This document shows positions 13,671 to 26,089 of a stretch of DNA of 64,000 nucleotides, in pieces. Position 1 is the first letter of the stretch; each line of letters starts with the position of its first letter. Both the position numbers and the translations under genes were made by a program. A model generated the notes under the pieces. The model made no database searches. It was not told the DNA's origin and saw only the letters and a program-made list of their open reading frames with translations. Source of the DNA: Meandrina meandrites (Eukaryota; Cnidaria; Anthozoa; Scleractinia; Meandrinidae); the NCBI GenBank assembly GCA_963693305.1, contig OY855915.1:16404284-16468283 (forward strand), read 5' to 3'.

Positions 13671-14001
13671 TACCGTAAAATTCCGGTTATAAGCCCTGGG
13701 CTTATACAACTTCGTAAGGGGTTTTGGGTGGGCTTATAAGCGCAGGGTTTATATCCGGGGGGGCTTATAAGCGGAATAAAAAAAATGTTTCGCAACGAGT
13801 CACGGCAGTGTTGATCGAAATACGTTTTTGAGTTAAAAGTCAAAATAAGGCAACATTTAGCCCTGTTCAGTGCTGTCATCGAGGAGAGGGGGGCTTATAT
13901 CCGGGGGACCTTATAACTGGATGTATTTTTTTGTTTCCAGTTAGATGGGCCTATAACCGGGGGGGGGGGGGGGGGGGCTTATAACCGGAATTTTATGGTA
14001 T
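13671..14001. mobile_element. MITE with GGTTATAAGC terminal repeats
   Basis: The ends read TACCGTAAAATTCCGGTTAT at 13671 and its near-perfect inverse at 13978-14001. The inside is rich in GGGCTTATAAGCG-like sub-repeats and a poly-G run (13959-13977). The corresponding place in copy B (about 50.4 kb) lacks it, so it inserted after the duplication. Older, degenerate sequences of the same type are present in both copies (15740-15820 and 52155-52250). Confidence 0.75.
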
Positions 14002-14274
14002 AAGTCTCTCATCTTCTGTCATAGATGAGGTGCAATCCTACTAGCCATGCGATTATGATATCGTTTGACCACTCGGAAACGTGATGTCTCGCATTTGCTG
14101 ACAATCGCTTGTTCCTAAACTGATAAATTCCATAACAAGGTTTCAAGATCCGCTCCAAAGCATTGGTAGAATAATAATCCTGAGATACCGCATGGACTTT
14201 GACAAAACAAACAAGTTCAATGTTAGTCCCTGGACATGATTCAGCATTCTCATCACAAAGTTTTTGTTTCTCTA

Positions 14275-14648
14275 AGGCCTGGTTTAAACGTCGCATTTCA
14301 CATGCGCCGCATACAATACTAATTCGCGTCGACTCGAATTAAAAAATTCGGCATTTGGTTTTAAACGTTGCATTTAATTGCTAAGCGTTCAATTCCAAAT
14401 ATAAAAACCCAAAATTATCCGTCGTGGTTCAGGTTGTCCACAATACGCAAAATCTGGTAATTTCACGTTGTTGTTCCGCAAAGAGCGGCTATGAACGGAA
14501 ATGAAACTGGAACAGTCGAATATTCGACTGAACTCGCATTTAATTCAAATCTGCCGAATTTGATTGTTTTAAACGTCGCATTTTACATGCGCTTAATTCG
14601 GAAATTGGATTCGGCGCATGTAAAAAATGCGACGTTTAAACCAGGCCT
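14275..14648. mobile_element. MITE with AGGCCTGGTTTAAACGTCGC ends
   Basis: The outer ends AGGCCTGGTTTAAACGTCGC (14275) and its inverse (ending 14648) frame a 374-bp element with further internal inverted copies of AAACGTCGCATTT. Copy B of the duplication lacks it near 50.7 kb, so it is specific to copy A. Confidence 0.75.
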
Positions 14649-15483
14649 CAAGCAGCCTAGCAAACTTCCCTAAAGTTCAACTTTCATATATTCAGCTACG
14701 AGTCTTTGGCTCTGTGTTTTGCGGGGGATTTTCATTCATTGTTCTTATATGTTGTCAACTTGCACTCTATTAATGTTTTTAGAGTAGAAATACAGTTGAA
14801 TTCTTCGAAGTTAAAAATATGATTTGCATAAACGAACAACGCAGTAAGCTGTTGCTTTCGCCCGAAGTTGAAATTTTACTCTTTGTTAGAAAACGAAATA
14901 TTGCAATGTCTCAGTACTTACATAATAAACCGTTCATTTATGGCCCTCTTGTACAGTTTGCAATTCTGAAGAATCACAGGCTTACTTACTACTCGTGAAT
15001 GAAAATCTTACACGCGAAACAACCATTATACAATCTTTGTATATAAAATCCCAAAAGCTCTCAATAGCTGAGAACAAATTTCCTAATTCCTTATCCAAAC
15101 ACAAACCAGTATATATCAGCGCACAAACAAGTGAATTTATCAGTCATTTGCATGCATACTTGTCCTAGTCCTTCAGACCACACGTGGCATTACCAAAAGC
15201 TAGATTTCGATTCAAAAGTTAGGTTGGATAATGAAACGTCTTAAAACAGTGTATCACGCAGGATATCTTAACGGTACCGGTACTCCGGACTCGTCCCTTG
15301 TATTGTTACCTGCTCTTAACTGCTTGTCAAAATGCTGTGCAAGTCATAAAAATATCCATACATATGCCCACGCACACCTGTACGCCGGCACGCTTACACA
15401 CTCGAACACAAAGGCACATAATTATAAAATAAACACACCTCAAACATGAAACACACACGCAAAAAAAATAATAAAAAACACAA

Positions 15484-15645
15484 CAGTGGCGAATCCAGAA
15501 GTGCTAAAAAAACTGGGGGAGTGAAGGTGGGTCTTTTTGCTCAAAGGGGGGCCGGGGAGGGGAGATTTTCGGTCCTTTGGGCCTTATATTCAGTCAACCA
15601 TAATGGAGGAGCGCCCTCTGGGCCCCTCTTCCAGTTCCGCCACTG
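15484..15645. mobile_element. Old MITE with CAGTGGCGAATCCAG ends, copy A
   Basis: Inverted ends CAGTGGCGAATCCAG (15484-15498) and CCAGTTCCGCCACTG (15631-15645) frame a GC-rich core. The same element sits at the same place in copy B (51926-52064), so it was present before the segmental duplication. Confidence 0.65.
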
Positions 15646-16516
15646 CACACAATAATTGTTTTGTTTGTTATAGTTTGCCCTTTATATTTATTGTTACGTT
15701 TGACAGAGACATTTTATATTCTTAGATGCACTGCCGCTTAGAAACCTTGGGGTTTTGGGTAGGCTTATATACGGGGATGGGGCCTTATATGCGGGGGAGG
15801 GGGCTTATAAGCGGAATAGAAAACGTGTTTTTGAAATGAGATGATAAAAACAAGTGAAGGCTAACTTTACATCAGGAATTCAGGAATCACTATAAACACT
15901 CAACAATTTCGGTCAATACATTGCGAAAAAAAATTAATTTCAAGTTTAACAACTTCTTCGACTTCTTTGACGGAGAGTGGAGTTGAGGAAAAATGGTGCA
16001 TATTCCAAATTCCGGCCACATTACACCTAATCTTTGAAGACCTTTTACCGCCACGGTCTAATTCATCTCGATCCTCAAACAAAGCTCTTCTCACATATTT
16101 TAGCATTAATTTGAGTGAAACATGGAATGCAAATGTTTCACATTTAAAGTCTCTTTTTAAAGTAAGCCTGAAAATAACACATCCCTATCTGACAACAGTC
16201 CTCCTCTAAAACCCCACTTGAAAGCCCCCTCCCCCAACCACCCAATAAAAGCCCAACAAAAAGCGCTTTGAACAAAAGTTAGTCAGGGATTATTTTCGGA
16301 ATTTTGCGGCATTTTACTAAAAAGCAATATTACACTATATGCTATTTTAACAGTAATAAAATTAAATTTACCAGAATATTCAGCTACATTCAAAGGTTGA
16401 ATTATTGCACTCTTCAACACAGTTCTGAAAGTCTGAAATAAATGGAGATTTTAAATTAGTGTCTGAAGAAATACATGAAACTTACAATAAACTTTAGTTA
16501 CTTATAGACCCAAAGG

Positions 16517-16599
16517 TAGACTGCAATACAGTCGTATTTTCTCCGAACGCGCCCGGTATTCGAGCGATTTTAGAGAAAAAGCGACTGTTTCGCAGTCTA
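16517..16599. mobile_element. Short hairpin MITE, TAGACTGC family
   Basis: An 83-bp hairpin with ends TAGACTGCAATACAGTCG and the inverse of TAGACTGCGAAACAGTCG. Copy B has the uninterrupted site (TATAGACTCAATGCATG at about 53035-53050). In copy A the flanks are ACCCAAAGG (16508-16516) and ACTCAATGC (16600-16608), consistent with a decayed 9-bp target duplication of ACTCAATGC. Larger members of the family lie at 27971-28213 and 40862-41072. Confidence 0.8.
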
Positions 16600-17062
16600 A
16601 CTCAATGCATAAACTATACTAAAAGAAGTTTCACTTTTTGAAAGCCAGTAGACTGTTTTTGCAAAATTCAGGTTGGTACCAAAATCATTTTGATGCACGT
16701 TTCGAAGTAAAATTATCAAAACTTTTGAGAATGCTAATAACTTCTCAAGCCATGTTGAACTGCAAAAGATACAATCAATTAAGCTAGAATTGCAATAAGG
16801 CTTATTACTGGAAGTGTATCAGTGATAATCAAGCCACAACACATTTAATAATTTCTAAAAAACCAGCATTTTCCCGAAATACATTTTAACTTAGAAGTAA
16901 ATTGCATTTCTCAGATTGTGTAAAAATAAAAGTCTGCAGGGTAAGCCTTAACCGGCTGTCTGTGTACCTACTACCTGTATGGGTTAAAAACAACAACCTT
17001 ATTTCCGAGTTAGTATACTGTATAATAAGTTTCTCACTCCTTTTTTTGTTATTGAAATTACC

Positions 17063-20000
17063 TCAGAATTTATCTTCACCAAGTTCTTCGTCTGCTTCTT
17101 TGATGGCATTCTGAACGGAGTCATTTATTTCTTTTATTCTGGTTGGATCTTCTGCAGGAAGTGCTTTCACCAGCTCTGTTTCAATTTGCTTTATTCTCTT
17201 TGTCACCTTCTCATGGAAATGATCCTTTGCCTCTGAAACATACTTCCTTATTGCGTCTTGGGCCTCTTGACTGCCTTCCATGAGCTCATTCCGCTTTGCC
17301 TCAATGGTTTGCCGTTCCTTCTCTGGATCCAATGCGATCAAATGGCCAAGACTGGCAAGGCGGCTCATCAGATGATTGCGGGATATTTCCACGTATGTGT
17401 TCGATATGGACCAAACCACATACGACGTCGTATTTGCTTGGCTGACTTGCTCATAGATCAGGTCACGCATGAAATCCGTGTCAGCATAGCCATTAGCCAA
17501 CACTCGCTTTTGACCCACTTTGGCATATTCAACGAAGCTTGCAAGGCTTTCCTTCTGGCACACTTTGATGACATTGGTAATAAACTGGAAGAACTCCACC
17601 AGTTTCTGCCACTGCTCACGCACTGAAGCAAGGGCCTTGATTCCTTGTATGAGGGTGTCTCTAATTTGGTCGAAATTAGCAATCTTCTCAGGGCTGAATT
17701 CCGCAAGGCTTTGTAACACTTTACTTAATTCTTCATTACTCTCCTTCAGCTCCTTGCATGTTTGGTCGTAGCGGTTCTCTTGTCTTTCCAGGAGACCTTT
17801 TGCTTCAGCGATTTTAAACCGTGCATTTTCAGCCGCTGCCTTAGCCACACTCGAAGAGGAAGAATTTGCAGAGTTGGTCATGCTTCTTGCCTGTCTTGGA
17901 GGCTTGGTATAAAATGGATTTCCTCCTGTCTTGGCGTGAGCTTTTGTGCAGAACTTCATAACCTCAGACTTCAGTTTTGATGCTTGTTTGGCAATTGCTT
18001 TGATTTCATCAGGCGGTAGGTTAAGTTGCGTCATCATCGTTTCCCCTTCTGTGCAGATCTCTAATCCTTTTTCCAACAGTTGTAATGCTTGCTCGTCATG
18101 CGGGCTGTCTACCTCAGAGGACCAATCATTCTGTAAACTTTCCATTTTAATCCTCATCTCTAAAAGCTTTTTTGCTACAGGTTTTTCATCTCCACCTGCA
18201 TCTCCATCTTTAGGTTTTTTGGATCTTTTTTTGGAAGCAGATTGAAGGTCTCCCACCAACTCCGTAATCAGCGTCTTCAAGTTGTCCCCTTTGATGTTGG
18301 ATACTGGTTCTGTTTGGACAACTGTTGGGGTCTGCTCAGCACTAGGTTCCACCCCCTGATTTGGTGTCGCAGCAGGCAATGGGGCACCTGCCGCCATACC
18401 TCTCGTGGCCATTACAGGCAGGACAGTTGCAGCAACGTTGCTAACAGTATTTGTGAGCGTTTCAACAAATTGCATCCCAATGAGGTCCCATCCACTTGGC
18501 ATAGAATCCACGGCCTTCTCCCAGCCTGCTTTTGCTTCTTTTACCTGCTTCTCTAGCTTTTCTTGTTGTTCCTTTACCAAAGACATTTTCTTGCGGGCTG
18601 ATTCTTCTTTCTCTAAGGCAATTTTTCTTTTCATTTTTAATTCTTCCTGGGATTTTTGATAATATCCCTTAGCAGCTGAAGAGACTTCCAACAGCTCACC
18701 CGTGAGGTCCATCACGTGTTCAAACTTCGCTTCAACTGCTTGTGCTAAGCGCAAGCATTCTGAAGCTTTTCTGTCGATCTTTCCAAGTTCTATTGGAAGA
18801 AAGTCTTTAACATCCTCCTCACTTCCTCTGACGAGAGTACGGACAACTTTCTTCACTTGATCGGGTACTTGGGCAGAATAGAGTCGTATTGCATCCATGT
18901 TCTTGTAAAGTAAACAAATGAAAAGAACAAAATTATTAAGCGATAAATTTTGTTTTTTCTTACTTGATTAACCCAAACTATGCCAATCAGATGCGTTGCG
19001 CAGGGTTTTAACAAAACTCAACACTGCATCACAAGTACCGTTACAAGCAAAGAGCCAAAGAGAAACATGTGAAGTTGTTGAAACGCTCTGCCGAGGCAAC
19101 CTCAGGCATGGGATTGGCGTCTTCACATCAATTATTCGTGCCTTTGCGATTGTAATCAGCAGCAGCAACAAAAACAGCTTCAGTCATTACCGTTCGAAGT
19201 ATGTATCGGTTGAGATACACGTGAGGTTCTCTCTTGTTAATATGTGATGCGGGGAATTTTGATAAAGTCAAAGCTGAATTTCATCTGAATCAGTTGACTA
19301 GCTTGGGGCAGGTTCCTTCGGATTACAGTCGAAGACGTTTACTGAGCCAAACTTAAAGACGACTTACTATGCTGTGCACTGAGGCCAAATTTAAAGTAGT
19401 TATTCTCTATAATGCGAAATAAAGTTACTTGTTCAGCGATTTTTACCTTTTTATCCATTTGCTTCAGTGTGCTAGCAATGCCATGGTCAATCATTTTAGA
19501 ATTTAAAACTGTACCAGTATGTTTTCTTTTCGGCTGCCATAACCTCAGGTTTTTGACCACTTCCGCCCACTTGCATTTGACGCTGTTCTCTGCTTATGCT
19601 TATCATAATTTGAGAGATCAGTTCATCGAGTAATTATCCAAATTGGAGTCGTACAGTTCACAATTGATGTATTTCGTTGTATTTTCGCCTGCTAATGAAA
19701 ATATTACCCGATTTCCCTTGTACTACTAAACACCTACGTCTTCGAGTAAAAGCAAATGGTTCAGCGAAAGAAACATACCATAATAATATACTAATAATGC
19801 AACAAAGTTCGGGGAGGGGTGGTTAAGTCAAGTTACATGTCCAGTCTCTTAGGAGCTCTTACTGCCCTTGCACTGCTGTTTTGGCCCGAACAGGAGTTGA
19901 AGAAGACGTTGTTAGAAATGAGAACAACCCTTAAGCGCAGGTTTTGGAGAAAGCGAGAGCTTCCGAAGCTGCTGGACCAAAAGTGTAGTACTCAGCTGGT

Positions 20001-21415
20001 GGAATGGATGTCACCGTCGTTGAAAAATAAAATTAAAAAAAAAACAAGAAGGAAAGAGAGATAAAATGTGCTACAGTTATGGCTGGAGATTGTTCAGAGG
20101 CAAAGAAAGAAGAAATAGATAGAAGAAATTAACTGAGAAGGAGGCCTCGATGATTTCAATATCAAGTGTACCTACAATGGATGTGAGTATTCATGGCATT
20201 GTGAAAGAAGTCTTGATTGATTTAGCAATTTAATGGGGAGGACGAAGTCCAAAAGTTGAAAGGTTTACGTTTTAGATGGACATTGAACATTCCTCGAAGA
20301 AATGGGTTGCTTATAGAGGGAAAAATATGATGCTATTGGCCAATTTTGTGGCTGAAATCTCCACTGGAAATGCTGAAGTAGCAACAAAGTTTTTTTGTTG
20401 TTAGGCGATGGGTGATGTATTCTGGGAAATATGACAGCAACGTAACTGGGGGTCATTCGTATTGGGCCAAATCTCGTCCCTGGAGATGCATGTTGTAATG
20501 ACGTCCAACCAGACATTGCTGACCAGCTCAAAGCATAGTGCCTTAAGTGTTTGAGGAAATTAGAAATTTCAAATTGAAGTTACATGTGAACCCAAACGTA
20601 ACTCCCTTAGCAGGAAAATTGATGGTGGGTTTCATTTGTAATCCGCGATAAAGTGACTGCCGAGACAGAAACATTATTGAAGGAAGATATCATAGAGACT
20701 GAGCAGAACGTCCCACTACTTAGGCGAATCCAGTTGTTGTAGCACCCAAGCCCTCAGGTAAAATAAGACTTGGCGTAGAGCTTGAGTGTCATTCTCGATT
20801 TTTCGTCACCATGTACCCTTGCTCTCCCCAGATCTCCTTTACGCAGTGGTAAAACAAACGGAGCACGATTTCAAAAGCACAGAAAATCGAGGAAGTCAAA
20901 AAGCGTTGAAATACTCATCTGAATACGACTATTTTCTTTTAGCCAAATAATTTTGGGAGATTACAGGCATTTTAAACAAAATTATATTACTCATAAGGAC
21001 TATTAACTGAGCAGACAAAGAAACCATACCAATGGTTTAGATTCCAATTTCTCAAGGGTCCAAAAATGAATATGTTTTAAAATATTGTGTTTCTTACCTT
21101 GTGGGCTTCATTGAAAGCTCTCCATCCACAATTGCTCACTTGGACCAAGCAGGCTCTAAATGATTCGGGATGCTGAATGAATTGGAAACCTTTCTCAGGC
21201 CTTTGCTTTTCCAGTGAGAAGTCTTTTTCCCCAGCTACCAGCATCAGCTGTCCCAGTAGAGCGATGGACAGTGGTGCAGGGGTCAGGAACTCTGCCCAGT
21301 TCATACTGGGAGACATCATCAACAAAGCTGTTTCATTCTTGTCATCTCCTGAGTTGGCGTTTATTAAAGCTTTGTTTAGATCGGCTACAACGTTGGCATT
21401 TGGCTCCGTCGCCAT
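17063..21415 (-). CDS. Gene A: helical hairpin-type protein, possible alpha-pore-forming effector
   Basis: Two coding exons: 21413-21415 (ATG) down to 21098, and 18901 down to the stop at 17063-17065, giving 718 aa. The donor is AAG|GTAAGA and the acceptor TTTACTTTACAAG|AAC, phase 0. An acceptor at 21423-21422 puts the ATG six bases into its exon, so a non-coding 5' exon probably lies upstream. The first exon encodes an acidic N-terminus and helices. The second has helical bundle, coiled coil (about residues 182-237), hydrophobic Ala/Gly-rich stretch (about 244-280), low-complexity linker with KKRSKK and acidic residues (about 290-355), a return helix with an LxxWxxLxxFxxxI-like pattern (about 462-560) and a C-terminal charged coil. 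No signal peptide. The order helix, hydrophobic segment, helix recalls ClyA/Hbl/Nhe pore formers, but simple coiled-coil scaffolds look similar. The 83-96% similar paralog at 54183-60035 with identical exon layout shows that this is a real gene. I recognise no named orthologue. Confidence 0.85.
17066..17066 (-). other. Donor-like site overlapping the stop codon context of gene A
   Basis: Just after the stop, the minus strand reads TTCTGAG|GTAATT, a good 5' splice site; the same string follows the stop of gene B. It could start a 3' UTR intron, and no close AATAAA was found below 17063. Only the sequence match is seen; splicing is inferred. The coordinate marks the neighbourhood of the stop codon. 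Confidence 0.3.
18902..21097 (-). other. Intron of gene A
   Basis: A 2196-bp phase-0 intron (GTAAGA...TTACAAG on the minus strand). Parts align with the 3609-bp intron of gene B, for example ATAATGCGAAATAAAGT at about 19410 and 58922 and the GTCGAAAATTCTCGAT-like stretch near 20.8 and 59.45 kb, so the intron was duplicated with the gene. Only short frames inside; no transposon with clear ends seen. Confidence 0.75.
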
Positions 21416-21421
21416 TCTTCT

Positions 21422-23156
21422 CTAAGAACACAATTTACAAACAACTGATGAGAACTGTGCAATCTGAATTATTCCAAGAGTACTTGTACATTTGAATATA
21501 TATAGATACAGGCAAGTCTTTTTTTGTAAAAAATTTATAATTCTCATACAAAGCTAGGTGCCATGAAAATTACTTAACTTCTCTTTCTCTACATCTTCGT
21601 TGATTGTTCGGAATTTGCTTTATTGTGAAAATCTAAATTTACAAAATGAAACTGTTGATAATAGAAACAAACTGTTGTCAATGTTCATGTATACACTGAC
21701 CTCAGCGCCAGTATTTGGCAATAGTGTAAAATGGGGTTGACAGGCTTTTACGAAACGCCTGTTTTAAAATACGCCATTTAAAATAGCAACCAACGCTTTA
21801 GCTTTTTATTGATAATAATTTTTAGATTATTATTCTTAACATTTTAGAACATTATACTTGTGATTTTATATTTTATACCTTTTAACTTCAAATTTTTGCA
21901 TTGTAAGTAGTTTTTATTTAAGAACCTCTCTGAAAACCACTCTATGTGACGGGAGCTTCCTCGTTAAAAATTATTTATTATTATTATTGTTATTATCCCT
22001 TTTCATAGTTTGGCTTTTGACCCCCTCTTTTTGTGTGATCTTCATAGACGTCGTTAAGCAATGGTTGCTGCTCTATTTACTGCCAGTTTTTCAGGAGGAT
22101 TTGTTTGTTCCCTTTTTCTATATGTCTTCAAAATTCACTTCTGAGTGGCATGGGTCATTGAAGATTCTAATTGGGTATCCTTTCAAAGGCTGGCGTGATT
22201 TGAAGTTTATAATTTTCTGTTCATACAAAATTTTTCAAAAGAGTTTGATCTGAGAACTCTTATAAACTCTCCTTTGATAAAACCTTTTTCTACCCCAAGT
22301 GGTGACACGAAGGTACGATGTGTATATCGAAACGTCTTAATAGCCTTGAAGTAGGTGGGCGTGGCCTTATGCTGATGTCCAGGAAAACATTTTAGTCGTT
22401 GATTCAACAGATATGTCCAGGATTGAACGCTAATAAGATGCACGCTCTTTGTAATAAGCATCACAAAGTGTCCTCATTGATAAAAGTTCACCTAAACACA
22501 TATAATTCAGTCAAATACAAAGTAGTATGAAAATGGCCAATAGTCACATATGAGGTACCTGTTAAACAATAGCTGCGTTCAATCCTGGACATCAGTGAAA
22601 TTCAAGATCATTCTCGAAATTTCATAACTGACCTCACTTCAAACTTCTTGGGCATTTCGTAATTTTTTGAGCATTTGCATTTATTTTATACACAAGAAAA
22701 CCCCGAGAGCAAGTTGTTTGTTTGAAACATATACAGTTGTACTTTAGGACCGTTCCTTATAACAGCGGTAAATTTTTAATGTCAGCTTAAAAATAGAGAA
22801 CTTTCTGAGAAGTAAACGCACCAAAAATAAAGGGAACACTGACAAACAAAAATGATTAAAAAGAAGCGTACATACGTATCCGAATTTTACAAAAAATTAT
22901 TTGAGAGTAGTTGAACAAACTTTTAGGAAATTTGGTCCAAAGCTGTTGACTGGAAATTCAAAATGCATTCACGATTCTTCCCAAATGTTTGTCTCAAGAA
23001 AAAGAGAAGCAAAATACAATTTAGCTAACTGTAGTGCAAAGTGAAGTCAATGAATTGTTGATGGACGCAATACGTGATTGACTCAGTAACAAAACGGACT
23101 GTGATCACCTAAATAAATCAGGCTAATAAAATTTTCGCGGCCACGCACGGGGCGCC
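21422..23156. other. Upstream region of gene A
   Basis: Holds the presumed 5' UTR intron and upstream DNA of gene A. The stretch 22130-22690 matches 60360-60770 upstream of gene B. In copy B that match is an open minus-strand frame of 122 codons; in copy A the frame is broken by stops and indels. No first non-coding exon could be placed with confidence. Confidence 0.4.
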
Positions 23157-23335
23157 CAGGCTCACGTTATGACAACTTGGTCAAAATGGCGGCAGAAAAA
23201 TTACAAGGATTTGTATGAAACACTGTAGGTAAAATTGATATCGAAAGAAAATATAATAAATAATCAGTAAAGTTCACATTTCAAATCATATGTTGTCTAT
23301 GTGATGTTTCTTTACTGTTCTAAAACATTGAAACT
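23157..23335. repeat. Dispersed repeat, copy 1
   Basis: About 180 bp containing CAAAATGGCGGC and TGTCTATGTGATGTTTC matches 48811-48992 at roughly 75-80% by eye. It lies outside the collinear order of the segmental duplication, so it is an independent dispersed repeat. Ends and class are not clear. Confidence 0.6.
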
Positions 23336-23714
23336 GGCAAGGGAGAACATTTGCAACCTGCACAACACTCGACTGTCCGACGAAAGGAAGCCAAAAATTG
23401 CCTTTAATCAGTTCCACTCACTCCAAAACTTCGCCCGGGGGTAGCTCAGAGACCATACTTTCAAAGCAGCAAAGTTTTAACGCGCATGCTCTGTGTTCTA
23501 AGAATACCGAAAATATAAACATGATTTGCAAACAAAAAAGTGATGAGGAAAATGATATTGGAAATGATCAAGAAGTGATTAAGTTAAACGGCTTCTGAAG
23601 CCGACGATAATTAATCCAAGAATCTTTTTGCACCGGTTTCCACTCATGAACTGGCTCGTTCATTTCCTTCTGTAACCATCCGCGAGTGAAGCGGGCCAGT
23701 CTAAGTCGCTGCAA

Positions 23715-25915
23715 CTTGCTTTGATTTCTTTGCTCCGATTCGCGACTAAAACGGACACGGTTTCTTTTGCTTTTTTGATGACATTGAAACAATCAGGTGG
23801 GAAGATAACGCAAACCATCTTTTCAGAGAAACACAGACGAACAATCTCAAATTTTGACAAAAATTTCGACACACAATTAGAGAAAATAAATGATCGAAGG
23901 CAATATTTTACGCTCGATCAACAACTTTCCACCAAGATAACATTTAAGCTCTTTGCAAAATGCAACAAGATTCAAAATAACCGAAAATGCATGTGTCACA
24001 AAACATTGATTGATGATACATTTGAAGCTGATACTCCTAAAGGAGCAAAAAGTTTAACACTCAGAAAATCGGACAACTTTTGACATAAAATCTAAAGTTA
24101 CTTTTTGCAACAACTGAACTCACGTTTGTAAACAAGATTCTTCTTGGAAACCAATTATAAATTCAAGGTGTATAAGTTCGTGCGTTCTTCATGCACGAAA
24201 CCTTTAGATTGATAATCTATCAAAATTCTATAACAGCTCGGAGGGATATAGTTGTCACAGATTAAACAAAAGATTTCAATAACTTCAAAGAAGGAGATCA
24301 TGTAAACGAATTCATCGTACTACCTGAATCTCGTACAGCACGACTCGAAATTTATACAATTAGATTTTCCGCCGAAGCTGTAAACATTTTAGCTGTCGTG
24401 AGACTCTCTATTACAAACTGAAACTTGAAATAACTCTTTTTGTCTCTGAAAAACCAAACTACCATCCAAAATAGTGACGAAAGTAAATGAGATACTAAAG
24501 AGAGAATAAAAGGCACAAACCTTTCACAAAATCTGCTGGAGGTTAGTTCTTCTATGCACTCTTCAACTGAACTGAAATGAACTGCTATCATTCTTCAACG
24601 AAACCTCTTTAAGACTATGCTCGTGACAAGTACTACTTTAACACCCCACTTCATCAGCCAATCATTGGTTACATTGAGGCGGAAAAAAAAAAACAACTTC
24701 AAGAGATTCTATTCCATCCGTTTTAGGCAATAAAGGAAAAAATGACTGAAGCAAAAATGCATCTAACAATTCAACGGAATGCAATTATTGTGTACGTAAA
24801 ACTTCCTGTGTTAGAAATGGTTGAGCAACAAATTATGGTGTGATTTTAAGAAGGAAAAAAAACAGGTCAATTATACTTGAAAAGATACTGGACCGCCCAG
24901 GCTTACAGCAAGAAGTATATCATTGGAGTCGGTAATGCATTTGTTGATTAAATACCACACCATTGTCAAACCTCTGTATTAATCAGTGCTCAGTGGAGCT
25001 CTTTGGAAATTTCGTTTCGTTTAACAACTGAGAAAATGCAGACTGTACAAGAACATTCGAACACTCGTTTATAAAATAATAATAGCACTTTTACAACGAC
25101 ATCAATAATGGCAACATTCGACATAATGATTCGAAGGAAACATTTCTGCATCGATTCTTGTGTAACCTTTTGTGTGAAACAGCGGATGTTTTTCGAGTTT
25201 AGCTAATAGTGAAATTATTCATGCCAGAGGCAAAAATGCTTCGTGTTAATTAAAGAAATAAAAACGAAAGAAAGAAGGTATTTTTGGCATCTGTTTCCTG
25301 TGTTCATTGACGTTGGTCAAAAGTCTTTAAAGGAGATTGAACTAATTATGTTGTACCGATCAAAGCCATGCAAGTGCGTGATTGCTTTCAACCAAACGTT
25401 CGAAGTCTCTAACATCAATCGTTCCCGGCAATTGTTGAACTAAGTTTGATTGGGTTCAATAAATAAATCGAACGTAGTCGAACGTTCGATCTCAGAACTC
25501 TTGAATGACATTTTTCAACAGTTTGAATGATTCGAAGGAAACATTTTGGTATCGATTTTTAGTCACCTTTTGTGTTACAAACGGATGTTATAAGTTAAAT
25601 TATTATTATTTAAGTAAATTTTTATCAATGAAAGAGAAAAAAGGAAGGAAAGAAGGTAATTTTGATATTTGTTTTCCTGTGGTTAGTAACGTGGGGTGTG
25701 TCAAGGGCCGTTCAAGGACGTTGTTTGTTGAACTTTGTTAGCTGCGTGGTGAACAGCTATAGTAAATGCATCTACTTTGTTGAAAGATTCCAGTTAAACT
25801 GAAGAACTTGTTTACTAATGAAATGTTATGTTGAGCACAATTTTCGAAACTAACCGATTGTTTATAAGCGGCAAAGATACATCCGCTCTCTATCAAGATA
25901 TTACCTGTTGAATCA
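23715..25915. repeat. Left arm of a 4-kb imperfect palindrome
   Basis: The inverse of this stretch is found at 26090-27790. Landmarks: ACAATCTCAAATTTTGAC (23842) against 27660-27680; CATAGAAGAAC (24550-24560) against 27255-27265; TTCGAAGGAAACATT (25130) against about 26500; ACATCCGCTCT.TATCA (25887) against about 26105. A 215-bp block (25125-25340) is repeated in direct orientation at 25525-25740 inside this arm only. A third copy of the outer part, in the orientation of this arm, is at 62280-63960. Confidence 0.8.
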
Positions 25916-26089
25916 GGTCAATCAGATGCACAAAATTCTTACAAAATTACTAATTTCATAATTTTGCATTTAATTTGCTTCAATAAATTATTTTACCTCC
26001 GCCATTCGTTCGCAACTATTTGGTCCACGACGTTCCAACCATGAACTAACTAATACAGCTTTGAAAAGTATTGCATCTTTGAACAGGTA

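Larger units (their letters stand above)
12870..25110. repeat. Segmental duplication, copy A
   Basis: This stretch matches 49600-63960 in the same orientation and order: the left edge (GACACACCAAATCACAC at about 13.2 and 50.03 kb), gene A versus gene B with their introns, the DNA upstream of their first coding exons (22.1-22.7 versus 60.35-60.77 kb), the ACAGTAACA...GGCGGACTGTG-like stretch (23.08 versus 62.1 kb) and the 24.3-25.1 versus 62.9-63.96 kb stretch. The offset grows from about 36.7 to 38.9 kb because the copies have gained different insertions. Non-coding parts look clearly more diverged than the 3' half of the gene. Confidence 0.85.

Noticed and set aside
17258..18659. Several plus-strand open frames opposite gene A
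   Set aside because: They are shadows of the long minus-strand coding exon; the paralog keeps the minus-strand protein while plus-strand frames are broken differently.
23721..24083. 120-codon plus-strand frame
   Set aside because: No domain; the matching parts of the other palindrome arm and of copy B are not open in this frame.
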